Assembly: GCA_035308165.1 (NCBI GenBank)
Contig: DATGHC010000015.1
Coordinates: forward strand, 1 to 64,000
DNA: 64,000 nt
Direction of reading: 5' to 3'
DNA from: DASTCZ01 sp035308165
Lineage (GTDB): Bacteria > Acidobacteriota > Terriglobia > Acidiferrales > UBA7541
Shown: piece by piece, positions 23,201 through 30,851 of the stretch
Numbering within the stretch: the stretch's first letter is position 1
Layout: each line of letters starts with the position of its first letter
Program-made: the position numbers and the translations under genes
Notes under the pieces: model-generated
Databases searched by the model: none
What the model was told of the DNA's origin: nothing
Seen by the model: the letters and a program-made list of their open reading frames with translations, nothing else

Positions 23201-24330
23201 TAGGTCGTGGCCGTGAAACCATTGGCGTTGGCCAAGGCAAACAAATTGATGGTGCAAATTGATCCCGCGACCGTATTGCCGCCACTATCGCCTGCACAAT
23301 GACCGCCAGGATCGGCAACTCCACCCTTCGACGCTGCATAACTGAAGGTGCCACTCGCAGCGGCATTATTCAAAATGGTGCGCGAGACGGTGAGCGCTTG
23401 GGGGAATTGGAAGAAGTCGAAGTCGGTGAAAAAGAACAGCCGATCCTTCAGGATCGGGCCGCCGACTTTGTATCCGAATTCGTTCAATTGCAGCTTCTGT
23501 CTCGGCAAACTGTTCAGGTTACTGAAATAGTAGTTCGAGTTGAAATCCTGGTTGCGGTTGGTTTCCCATACGCCGCCGTGGAAGCTATTGCCGCCACGCT
23601 TGCTGACATAGGTCATCTGCACGGCGCCTTCCCCCGTTTTCGAGGGGTCATTGCCGTTGGTAGTGATACCGAACTCTTCGACGTCGTCAATGCGCGGATC
23701 GTTAATGGCAAAGAAGCCGTCACTGCCCTTCAGGAGGTTGTCCTGAATGTTTATACCGTCGAAGGTGATATTGATGGTGCCTTTCGGCAAGCCTTCAAAG
23801 GTGCTATTGCGCGGCCCACCGACCGTCTGCGCCCCGGGATCAAGAACGCCAAGAATCACAGCGCTGCGTGTCTCAAAGGGAAGATTGGTGATGGCGCGGC
23901 CGGAAATGGTCGCCTGCGTCGAGGTGTTCTGCGTCTCGATCACTTGCATGCCGCCGATGTCAACCTTGACCTCGACGGAGGTGGACCCGACTTCCAGCTT
24001 GGTGTTGCTAAGGTCGTATGTCCGGCCCGTGATAACAGTGATGTTGTTGGTGACGGACTTCTTAAATCCCGTCATCTCAATGGTCACTGTGTAGGTTCCC
24101 GGGGCCACGTCAGCGGCGGTAAACCGGCCGTCACTGTTGGTCTTGGTTGTTGTCAAAACCGCATTCGTGCTCACGTCCGTGATCGTAACCGTGGCGCCCA
24201 CTACCGCCTTACCGTCCGGGTCAATAACGGACCCAGAAATCGTACCCGTTGTTTGTCCTTGCGCGGCCACTCCATGCGCAAGAAACAGGCAAAGGGCAAA
24301 AAAGCAAAGCAAAGTTCCCACTCGCTTCAC
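20251..24330 (-). CDS. TonB-dependent receptor, Oar-like, with carboxypeptidase-regulatory domain
   Basis: A 1359-residue outer-membrane protein. It has a signal peptide (1-23, ending AHGVAAQG), a beta-sandwich regulatory domain (about 27-110, GTISGSVIDPDGKAVVGATVTI), a plug domain (about 125-250, STQATISGRAITNLPFETRS, GINIQDN, GGNSFHGGVWE) and a long beta-barrel ending in the aromatic residue expected at an outer-membrane protein C-terminus (VARVNF). The size and domain order are those of the Oar-like family greatly expanded in Acidobacteriota, thought to import oligosaccharides or other large ligands. GTG 24330 is chosen because AAAGGAGG lies seven bases upstream; the ATG at 24390 would precede that site. 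The gene is monocistronic, ending at the terminator at 20176-20242. Confidence 0.92.
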   Translation of the reverse strand: MKRVGTLLCFFALCLFLAHGVAAQGQTTGTISGSVIDPDGKAVVGATVTITDVSTNAVLTTTKTNSDGRFTAADVAPGTYTVTIEMTGFKKSVTNNITVITGRTYDLSNTKLEVGSTSVEVKVDIGGMQVIETQNTSTQATISGRAITNLPFETRSAVILGVLDPGAQTVGGPRNSTFEGLPKGTINITFDGINIQDNLLKGSDGFFAINDPRIDDVEEFGITTNGNDPSKTGEGAVQMTYVSKRGGNSFHGGVWETNRNQDFNSNYYFSNLNSLPRQKLQLNEFGYKVGGPILKDRLFFFTDFDFFQFPQALTVSRTILNNAAASGTFSYAASKGGVADPGGHCAGDSGGNTVAGSICTINLFALANANGFTATTYNQVQPDIAKLQSEVETVRTAAGVTISPLSPYQDSAQYNATTMGWRRYPDARIDFNATKKDTIEFDYHYAWYDSAPDVLNSQQATYPVAPFNTSQGSQLSNRSLFVLSWRRTIGTNMSNELRAGIQSAPVNFGLGEVINGLFPTVNTNFGNGLPVRFSISGESQLFLSAGNTQGRNTALGQIHDTFSWTHGTHQFQFGFDETDIRYNDFFKSPAAGTLGLGVNTFDPVHSIFATSNFPDISTTQLNNAAGLYGSLIGDVTSYSASVGFNPVTRNYQTGHSINDNVGKIELGFFGGDSWRIRPTLTFNYGLRWEYDGPPTDRNNQYFMNNFNSVWGVSGPGNLFSPGAAGGPGFNSTINYTNDLGKSWYNKYYRALAPSVGMAWQPSSDNSMLKHILGGPGKTVIRSGFSIAYSREGINSYFGISQGDPGYFASQASSANLASGNSVANGTFIPGSVFFGAPTTGTTPAGSIFTGQPGGLPYVNGPTSFSSQFALSPTLGNAVNVFDPNLKPPMIESWNAGVQRELTSNMVLEVRYQANHGVGLWDQFDLNEVNIFENGFLTEFQHAQSNLAICLANATACKAAQATAGVASPTASSFGDFGLAGQITLPVLTGAFTGSQAGPQTSSLFANSTLVTQLLNNGSGSMATSLGGEGSSGGAATFTKNLIAAGLPSNYFIVNPQATGGAFVLTNGAQSTYNALIIDLRHRPSHGLQFDVNYSFAKSLTDYQVNSSINFNGFTTLRNPEHDKGPAPFDTRHALKAQAIYELPFGPNHRLSSSNGVVNRLIGGWEVNTITRFQTGQPVLVASGVSNGNTFNQNDPGINLLGMTVNQIQSLFTTNKTQFPGVAVGWVPNSLLGPGGTASSAVFQPCNSAGPGGLCGKPFFTGPSFFRADISLVKTTKITERVNLEIRMEALNAFNDADFYWACGVGTSPCSINTTGVQSNGSFHNFGQMGSNSTNGAYSDINTTQDPGGRIVQLVARVNF

Positions 24331-24821
24331 TGTGTTTCCTCCTTTTACTAATTCACATCTCTGAGATTTGATTTCACCGCTGAATTTCATTCGGAATTCG
24401 CTCCTAGCCGCTACTATCTCGGGACCACGCTCACGACATTTTTCAATTGCAGCAGAGATAGAGCACCCCGGCTGGCGTGAATAAATGCAATGGACGTACC
24501 AAATGAAGAGCTATTCCTGAGCAGTTGATATTACACAAAATACAGGACTTATCAGATTAAACCCGTGATGCTGAAATCAAGATTTCTAAGGTTAATTCTA
24601 AAAGATATAGTGATATACGCGTTTTCACATCATGTAACAAAAGTACCCATCCTACATCTGAAGTGAATCTTAACGGTTTGGCATAGAAATTCTCACCAAT
24701 CTGCGAAGCGCAACTCACAATGAGGGATGAATTCAATTGGATTTATTATCGTGACCACCCTCTTATCGTGCGATTTCATTCCGCATCGCTTGATGAGAAA
24801 TTGTCGTAAACTAATCGCCGC
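24331..24821. other. AT-rich divergent intergenic region
   Basis: This 490-base stretch separates the divergent receptor and aminotransferase genes. It is AT-richer than its surroundings and probably holds both promoters. I see no convincing gene, RNA or strong hairpin in it. Confidence 0.5.
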
Positions 24822-25982
24822 ATGAGAGATCAGAACCAGGGCGCCAAGAAATCGGTGGAAAAGATAGCGGTGGTGGAATTGCGCGAACAATATAGGACGC
24901 TGCGCGGGGAAATCCGGGTGGCGCTGGATGAAGTATTGGAGTCGCAGCAATTCATTTTGGGCCCGCAGGGAGCCCTGCTGGAGGAGGAACTGGCCGCTTA
25001 CTGCGACACGCGTCACGCCGTAGGACTGGCGAACGGGACCGACGCTTTGACACTTTCCCTGGCTGCTTGTGGAGTCGGCCCCGGCGACGAAGTAATCGTG
25101 CCTGCGTTCACGTTCGTAGCCTCAGCCACGGCCATCGTCCGGCTGGGGGCGCGGCCGGTATTTGCAGATATTGATCCCGCTACATTCAACCTGCGGCCGG
25201 AAGAAATCGAAGCCCGGCGAACTGAGCGAACTATAGCGGTGATGCCTGTGCATCTCTACGGGCTGCCCGCTGAAATGGACACCATCAATGAGTTGGCGGC
25301 GCGCAACGGATTAACCGTGGTTGAGGATAATGCGCAGGCGATTGGCGCGAGATACCGCGGGCGACGAACCGGGTCGCTGGGGGCGGCGTGCGGAATCAGC
25401 TTCTACCCGACAAAAAACCTGGGAGCTTATGGCGACGCCGGGATGATGGTTACAAATTCCGAAGAAATCGCCACAAAGATTCGATGTTTGCGCGATCACG
25501 GTCAAACAGGGAAATACGTCAGCTCAGAGGCAGGATGGAATAGCCGGCTGGATGAAATTCAAGCCGCAGTGCTGCGCGTGAAACTGCGACATCTGGATGA
25601 CTGGACCATGACTCGTCAGGCGCACGCGCGCCGCTACGATAAGCTTTTGTCCGGGCTGGCGGGATTGTCGCTGCCGCGCGCCGCCCCGCACAAGGAACAT
25701 ATTTACCATCTATATACTGTGAGGATTGAGGGGAAAGCGGGGCGACGCGACCGAGTTCGAGACCTGCTGGCCGCGCGTGGAATTTCAACGGGCGTCTATT
25801 ACCCCGTGCCGCTGCACTTGCAGCCATTATATTCCGGCGGGAGGGACCGCCGGGGCGAGTTTCCCATGGCGGAACAAGCGTCCGAACAAGTCCTTTCTCT
25901 TCCTATATTTCCGGAGCTATCGGACGATCGGATGGGCAGGGTTGCGGAAGCCTTGCAGGACGCCTTGCGGGAAACCGACTAG
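24822..25982 (+). CDS. DegT/DnrJ/EryC1/StrS-family PLP-dependent sugar aminotransferase
   Basis: A 386-residue fold-type I aminotransferase. Features: substrate/PLP region LANGTDALTLSLAACGVGPGDEVIVP, VVEDNAQAIGARYRG, and the catalytic Lys at 198 in SFYPTKNLGAYGDAGM. These enzymes transfer an amino group from glutamate to a keto-sugar nucleotide in glycan or antibiotic sugar synthesis. No sugar-pathway genes are adjacent, so the product is unknown. It ends 4 bases into the 3' end of a convergent small membrane protein gene. Confidence 0.92.
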   Translation: MRDQNQGAKKSVEKIAVVELREQYRTLRGEIRVALDEVLESQQFILGPQGALLEEELAAYCDTRHAVGLANGTDALTLSLAACGVGPGDEVIVPAFTFVASATAIVRLGARPVFADIDPATFNLRPEEIEARRTERTIAVMPVHLYGLPAEMDTINELAARNGLTVVEDNAQAIGARYRGRRTGSLGAACGISFYPTKNLGAYGDAGMMVTNSEEIATKIRCLRDHGQTGKYVSSEAGWNSRLDEIQAAVLRVKLRHLDDWTMTRQAHARRYDKLLSGLAGLSLPRAAPHKEHIYHLYTVRIEGKAGRRDRVRDLLAARGISTGVYYPVPLHLQPLYSGGRDRRGEFPMAEQASEQVLSLPIFPELSDDRMGRVAEALQDALRETD

Positions 25983-26209
25983 CCGGCGGAAGCCGCGTGG
26001 GCCCGGCGCACCAGAATTACAAACACTCCAGCGAACATCATCAGGCAGGGCATCAGGAGTACCAGAATGCCAATATCCAACGATCTTTGCGCGTGGGCGC
26101 CGGCGTTGGAAGCTTGGGAGTAGCACATGGCGCATCCCTGGCCCAAAACTACTGGGACGGAAACCAGCGCGGTGCACATTCCCGCGAACAATCTAAGCGC
26201 GTGTCTCAT
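25979..26209 (-). CDS. Small membrane protein of the cox cluster
   Basis: A 76-residue protein with a signal-like N-terminus (LRLFAGMCTALVSVPVVLGQG), a CAMCY motif at about residues 26-30 and one C-terminal membrane helix (LDIGILVLLMPCLMMFAGVFVILV) followed by a basic tail. Similar tiny proteins with a CAMCY-type motif accompany cox clusters in Acidobacteriota (from memory). The two Cys could bind a metal or heme, suggesting an assembly role; unproven. It is the last gene of the minus-strand cox operon, 66 bases after subunit IV. Confidence 0.65.
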   Translation of the reverse strand: MRHALRLFAGMCTALVSVPVVLGQGCAMCYSQASNAGAHAQRSLDIGILVLLMPCLMMFAGVFVILVRRAHAASAG

Positions 26210-26275
26210 CGGTTCCTATCCTACTCCAATTCATTCCCGGTACAATCTTAAATCTGCCGGGTGCAATTCACTTCA

Positions 26276-26596
26276 TTACGACCGCAGCGCCGCCAGTCGG
26301 AAACTGTCCCAGAAAAAAACCAGCAGCATCATGCCGATGCAGAAGACCGTTGCCGGGATCAGCCAGAATTTCAGGCTAGGCTTTTCATATTTCAGGTGCA
26401 TGAACCAGAAGATGATCAGCCCGGCCTTGATTACCGAAAGGCCCATCAAGATGGAGAGCATTAGCTTGGGCTCAAGCTCAATGTACCCAAGATAGACCTC
26501 AACACCGGTAAGGAAAACCAGAGCCAGCCAGACCCACAGAAACGTTTTCGCGCTAGCCGCGGGATGCGTGCCCTCTCCTGCGCCGTGATCGCTCAT
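26276..26596 (-). CDS. Cytochrome c oxidase subunit IV-like protein
   Basis: A 106-residue protein with three membrane helices (FLWVWLALVFLTGVEVYLGY, MLSILMGLSVIKAGLIIFWFMHL, WLIPATVFCIGMMLLVFFW). The motif KAGLIIFWFMHLKYE is typical of the prokaryotic cytochrome oxidase subunit IV (COX4/CtaF-like) family, a small structural subunit. Gene order after two subunit III genes supports the call. Confidence 0.85.
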   Translation of the reverse strand: MSDHGAGEGTHPAASAKTFLWVWLALVFLTGVEVYLGYIELEPKLMLSILMGLSVIKAGLIIFWFMHLKYEKPSLKFWLIPATVFCIGMMLLVFFWDSFRLAALRS

Positions 26597-26657
26597 CTCT
26601 ACGATTCTCCTCGGATCCTTATTGCAAAATTCCCATCAAACCGCGGAATCCCGCGGC

Positions 26658-27287
26658 CTACTTGGGTGAAATGGACATGATGTAAACCAACGGGAACACG
26701 AACATCCAGACCAAGTCAACGAAGTGCCAGTAAAGCCCGCTGACCTCGACGTCCTCCGGGGTGAACTTGCCCCGCCCAAATCCCAGCGAAACTATTCCCA
26801 AGTAGATCACGCCAATGGCTACGTGGGTCATGTGCAAACCGGTGACGCCGAAGAATACCGCGCCGAATAGCGGGGAGCCCCAGGGGTTGGAAGTGAGACG
26901 CAGACCTTCGTCCATAAGGTGAAACCACTCGCGCATGTGCAAGACGATGAAAGTGGTTCCAAAAAACATGGTGGCGAGTATCCACTTCACTGTGGTGCCG
27001 CGATCCCCGCGCGCAGCGGCGGCAACACCCATAACCATGGTCAAGCTGCTGGCCAGCAGCACCACGGTCATAATCGTCGAAAAAACGATGGAGGGACTGA
27101 ACGGAAAGGGCCGCGGCCAGTTCGGACTGTTGAGGCGGGCATAGCTATAGGCAATCAACAGCGCGGAAAAGGTCAGAGAATCGGAAACGATAAACAACCA
27201 CATTCCCAGCTTCTTCGAGCCCATCGCAAAGGGCGAGGCGCCTCCCGACCACACAGAGGACATCGCATCTTGCTTCACGTCATGCAC
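26658..27287 (-). CDS. Cytochrome c oxidase subunit III (second copy)
   Basis: A 209-residue heme-copper oxidase subunit III with about five membrane helices. Signatures: KKLGMWLFIVSDSLTFSALLIAY near the N-terminus, GTTFIVLHMREWF, FGVTGLHMTHVAIGVIYL and the C-terminal VSGLYWHFVDLVWMFVFPLVYI. It starts three bases after the stop of the other subunit III gene, so translation is probably coupled. Two tandem subunit III genes are seen in several Acidobacteriota and Deltaproteobacteria-type clusters; one may replace the other or they may form the two halves of a bundle. Confidence 0.88.
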   Translation of the reverse strand: MHDVKQDAMSSVWSGGASPFAMGSKKLGMWLFIVSDSLTFSALLIAYSYARLNSPNWPRPFPFSPSIVFSTIMTVVLLASSLTMVMGVAAAARGDRGTTVKWILATMFFGTTFIVLHMREWFHLMDEGLRLTSNPWGSPLFGAVFFGVTGLHMTHVAIGVIYLGIVSLGFGRGKFTPEDVEVSGLYWHFVDLVWMFVFPLVYIMSISPK

Positions 27288-27290
27288 AGT

Positions 27291-27938
27291 TCACCGTCCC
27301 AGGGAGAGAAGTAAGAGCAGGAATACCCACAATCCATCCAGAAAATGCCAGTAAATAGCCGTGATTTCCGCGGCAATCGGTTGCGTGGTGCGGGCCCGGT
27401 TCCAGGAACGAAAGGCCACATACAGCAGGGCCACAATTCCTCCCAGCAAGTGCAATCCATGGGCAGCCGTAAAAAGATAAAAAAAACTGCTGCTTGGATT
27501 GGTATTCACAAATAAGCCGGCGGCCCGGAACTGGCGCCAGGCGATCAACTGACCGCCCACGAAAAGCAATCCCAGGCCGGTCGAAAGTCCCCAGTAATTA
27601 CGAAACGCGGCAACCATGCCGCGTGCAAGCTGCTTGCGAGCCATCTCCACGGTCACGCTGCTGAGCAACAGAATGACCGTGTTGGCCCACAGAATTCGAG
27701 GCAAGGCGAAGGAGCGCCAGTCATCGTATCCGCCGCGAACAAAGTAGGCGCTGGCCAGGGCCATGAAAAACATGGTTATGGCGCCCAGCAACATGGTGAT
27801 TCCGGTGATGTACGCGCGCCTGGGAATCGGGCGCGAACCGCCCCGGTCACCGCCACCGTCCATATATCTGGACGGAGGCACGCCACCGTGGCCGTGCTCT
27901 ATCTGAAGTTCGAGTTCTTCGGCTACAGTCCCGGGCAC
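27291..27938 (-). CDS. Cytochrome c oxidase subunit III (first copy)
   Basis: A 215-residue subunit III paralogue. A 40-residue hydrophilic N-terminus precedes membrane helices (ITMLLGAITMFFMALASAYFV; ILWANTVILLLSSVTVEMA; FFYLFTAAHGLHLLGGIVALLY; YWHFLDGLWVFLLLLLSL). The AHGLHLLGG and IYWHFLDGLW motifs are those of the family. It lies 12 bases after subunit I in the operon. Confidence 0.87.
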   Translation of the reverse strand: MPGTVAEELELQIEHGHGGVPPSRYMDGGGDRGGSRPIPRRAYITGITMLLGAITMFFMALASAYFVRGGYDDWRSFALPRILWANTVILLLSSVTVEMARKQLARGMVAAFRNYWGLSTGLGLLFVGGQLIAWRQFRAAGLFVNTNPSSSFFYLFTAAHGLHLLGGIVALLYVAFRSWNRARTTQPIAAEITAIYWHFLDGLWVFLLLLLSLGR

Positions 27939-27950
27939 AACTGGCCTCTC

Positions 27951-29714
27951 TTAGCTGCGATCTCGCAACACTTCTTCCGGAGTCATATCCTGGGGAATAA
28001 AATCCTGCTTCTGGCCGGGAACGCTGAATTCATACGGCCCGTGGTAAACGGTTGGAACGCGCCCGGCAAAATTGTCGTGCGGAGGCGGGCTCGGCACGGT
28101 CCATTCGAGAGTGGTGGCGTTCCATGGATTGATGGGCGCCCGCTTGCCTTTCCATATGCCCCAAATGAAATTGGCCAGGAACAACAATTGAGCGGAAATG
28201 GTGATAAATGCGGCAATCGAAATGAAATATTGGACCTTCCACAAGCCGATATGCTTCGCGCCACCCAGGAAATCCACCGCGGTCAGGTCGGCATAGCGCC
28301 GCATATGGCCGGCGATTCCCAGGAAGTGCATGGGCATGAAGATGCAATAAACGCCGGCAAAAGTGAGCCAGAAGTGGATTTTGCCGATGGTCTCATTCAT
28401 GAACTTGCCGAACATCTTGGGGAACCAGAAATAGGTCGCCGCAAAGATCCCGAAGATGGCCGCCACTCCCATGATCAAATGGAAGTGCGCGACGACGAAA
28501 TACGTGTCATGAAGCGGGAGGTCCACTGACGGCTGGGCGAGGAACAATCCCGAAAGCCCGCCGGTGACGAAGAGCGACACGAACCCCAGCGCGAACAGCA
28601 TGGCGGTGGTGAAGTGTATGCGCCCGCCCCACAGAGTACCCAGCCAGTTAAACGTTTTTATGGCTGAGGGGACGCCAATACTCATGGTCATGATGGAAAA
28701 TGCGAACGCGGTGTAAGGGCTCATTCCGCTGATAAACATGTGGTGGCCCCAGACCATGAAGCCCAGGAACCCGATGCCGCAGAGTGCATAGACCATGGCC
28801 CGATACCCGAACACCGGCTTGCGGGAGAAGGTGGAAAGGACGTGAGAGGCGACGCCCATTCCCGGCAGGATGGCGATATAAACCTCGGGATGTCCGAAGA
28901 ACCAGAACAGGTGCTGCCACAGCAGCGGCGACCCGCCCGAATGCTCGGAGACAATTTGCCCGGTCTGTACCAATCCGCCCGGCACGAAGAAACTCGTTCC
29001 CGCCACCCGGTCCAGCAAGAGGAGGACGCAAGCAGCCAGCAACACGCCAAAGGCCAGCAAACCCAAAATCGCGGTGACGAACCAGGCCCAGACCGTGAGC
29101 GGCAAGCGCATTAAGGAAAGCCCGGGCGCACGGAGATCAACCAAGGTGGTGATGAAGTTCAGCGCCCCCATTAAGGAAGCGGCGCAGAATATCGCCAGCC
29201 CGATCACCCACAGCGTTTGCCCGGCGTCACCTACGCCCTGCTTCAAGATGGAAAGCGGCGTGTAGGCGGTCCACCCGGAAATCGGCGCGCCACCTTCAAC
29301 GAAGAACGCAGCCACCATAACTACTAGGGAGAGGAATGTGGTCCAAAACGACAGCATGTTGATTACAGGGAATGCCATGTCCGCGGCGCCAATCTGAATG
29401 GGCAAAAAGTAATTGCCGAAACCCGACTGGGGCGCTGTGGTCAGCACCATGAACACCATGATGGTGCCGTGCATGGTCAAAAGGGCGATGTACTGCTCCG
29501 GCTTCATTTGCCCGCCGAAAAATGGAAGATTGATTTCCGGCCAGACCAGGTGGATGCGCATGAAGATGGAGAGCGTCATTCCCAAGAACACAGAGAATAA
29601 GGCCAGCAAGTAATACTGAATGCCGATGACTTTGTGGTCGACGCTGAAAATATATTTCCGGATAAATCCGGATGGCGCCGCGTGGACGTGCGCGACGTTA
29701 GCGTGTGACGCCAT
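27951..29714 (-). CDS. ctaD: Cytochrome c oxidase subunit I
   Basis: A 587-residue heme-copper oxidase catalytic subunit with about twelve membrane helices. Copper-B ligands and the cross-linked Tyr are visible in WFFGHPEVYIAILPG, further copper-B His in VWGHHMFISGM, and the heme ligands in YFVVAHFHLIMG. The N-terminal MHGTIMVFMV carries the low-spin heme His. It reduces oxygen to water and pumps protons using electrons from the CuA subunit. Family A oxidase features. It lies 41 bases after subunit II in the same transcript. Confidence 0.96.
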   Translation of the reverse strand: MASHANVAHVHAAPSGFIRKYIFSVDHKVIGIQYYLLALFSVFLGMTLSIFMRIHLVWPEINLPFFGGQMKPEQYIALLTMHGTIMVFMVLTTAPQSGFGNYFLPIQIGAADMAFPVINMLSFWTTFLSLVVMVAAFFVEGGAPISGWTAYTPLSILKQGVGDAGQTLWVIGLAIFCAASLMGALNFITTLVDLRAPGLSLMRLPLTVWAWFVTAILGLLAFGVLLAACVLLLLDRVAGTSFFVPGGLVQTGQIVSEHSGGSPLLWQHLFWFFGHPEVYIAILPGMGVASHVLSTFSRKPVFGYRAMVYALCGIGFLGFMVWGHHMFISGMSPYTAFAFSIMTMSIGVPSAIKTFNWLGTLWGGRIHFTTAMLFALGFVSLFVTGGLSGLFLAQPSVDLPLHDTYFVVAHFHLIMGVAAIFGIFAATYFWFPKMFGKFMNETIGKIHFWLTFAGVYCIFMPMHFLGIAGHMRRYADLTAVDFLGGAKHIGLWKVQYFISIAAFITISAQLLFLANFIWGIWKGKRAPINPWNATTLEWTVPSPPPHDNFAGRVPTVYHGPYEFSVPGQKQDFIPQDMTPEEVLRDRS

Positions 29715-29755
29715 GCGTTCTCTCCTTGCCCCCTATATTTCTCACTGGATGTGCC

Positions 29756-30607
29756 TCATTGGCTGGCCGCCTGATCTTTCATCCATTGCGCAAAATCGGT
29801 TTCGTTCAGCACTCTGAAGGTGCTCTTCATTCGGTAATGGCCCAGCCCGCACAACTCCGCGCAGGCCAGTTCATAATCGCCCGTCTTCGTGGCGGTGAAA
29901 TGCATGTGGATGGTCATTCCCGGCACGGCGTCCTGCTTCAGCCGCAGTTCGCGCACAAAAAAGCTGTGGGTCACGTCCATGGAGCGGATCAGCAACTCGA
30001 CTTCGCGGTTCACCGGCACGGCCATGATGGGCGTGATGATGTCGTCCTTGGCGTCGGGATCGGTTGTGTCCAATTGCCAGGGGGTCGCGCTCTGGTCTCC
30101 ACGCTTGCGCTGAGCCAGGGCCTGCTCCACGGTCTTATACCTCCCGAACTTTCCGTCCGGGCCGGCATACCTGAAATTCCACTGGAACTGTTGCCCAACG
30201 ACTTCAATCTGCAAATCGCCAGGCTGCGCCGGTGTGAAATGGACGATGGCCCAGGCGCTTTCGGCATAGAGCCCCAGCCCGACGAACAACACAATCGTGG
30301 CCAGGGTCCAGACCACTTCCATGGTGTTGTTGCCCTCGGAATAGGCCGCGGGCTTATTCTGGTCGCGGAAACGGAAGATTACCCAAGCTAATCCCAGTTG
30401 CGCGGCCACAAATACGATTCCCGTGATAATCAAGGTTCGGTGGAACTGGGAATCAATCAGGTCGCCGACTTCGGTGATGGATGGAGGAAACCACCAGGGT
30501 TTGGCGATAAACAGGTAAACGGTGATGATTGTGAATACAGCCAGGAATATCGAGAAGGTTGCCGCTACAGTTGTGGAACCCGCGCAATCGCGCTTGCGTT
30601 TGCCCAT
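29756..30607 (-). CDS. ctaC: Cytochrome c oxidase subunit II (CuA)
   Basis: About 283 residues. Two membrane helices (TTVAATFSIFLAVFTIITVYLF and FHRTLIITGIVFVAAQLGLAW) precede a periplasmic cupredoxin domain. The CuA site is complete: DVTHSFFV upstream and CAELCGLGHYRM near the C-terminus. It accepts electrons from cytochrome c; no fused cytochrome domain is present. The ATG at 30607 follows a GGAG sequence; longer starts (30685, 30691) add a Arg-rich stretch and cannot be ruled out. It is the first gene of the operon II-I-III-III-IV-small protein. Confidence 0.93.
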   Translation of the reverse strand: MGKRKRDCAGSTTVAATFSIFLAVFTIITVYLFIAKPWWFPPSITEVGDLIDSQFHRTLIITGIVFVAAQLGLAWVIFRFRDQNKPAAYSEGNNTMEVVWTLATIVLFVGLGLYAESAWAIVHFTPAQPGDLQIEVVGQQFQWNFRYAGPDGKFGRYKTVEQALAQRKRGDQSATPWQLDTTDPDAKDDIITPIMAVPVNREVELLIRSMDVTHSFFVRELRLKQDAVPGMTIHMHFTATKTGDYELACAELCGLGHYRMKSTFRVLNETDFAQWMKDQAASQ

Positions 30608-30851
30608 CTCCTCCGCTCCGTGAATTTGGACCGCCCCTTCGCGCCCAAACGGGCGCGAACCCACACGATTTCGCAGCAAGAACATGCTCAAAGCGATTTA
30701 TCATATACATCCACGCGGAGATTGCAACCCTTAACCTGAGGATTTTATTGTTGCGGATTTCAAATTCGCCTACGGACCGTGTCCGGCATCTGTAGCTCTG
30801 GGCACGCTTGTCATTTGCGGCTGAGCCCTGAGGGCACTCCACAGCATTTTC

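Noticed and set aside
23299..24351. 350-codon plus-strand frame opposite the TonB-dependent receptor
   Set aside because: Shadow of the receptor gene; the receptor has full domain evidence.
24331..24821. Sigma-54-type promoter (TGGCATAGAAATTCT at about 24680)
   Set aside because: The -12 GC dinucleotide is missing.
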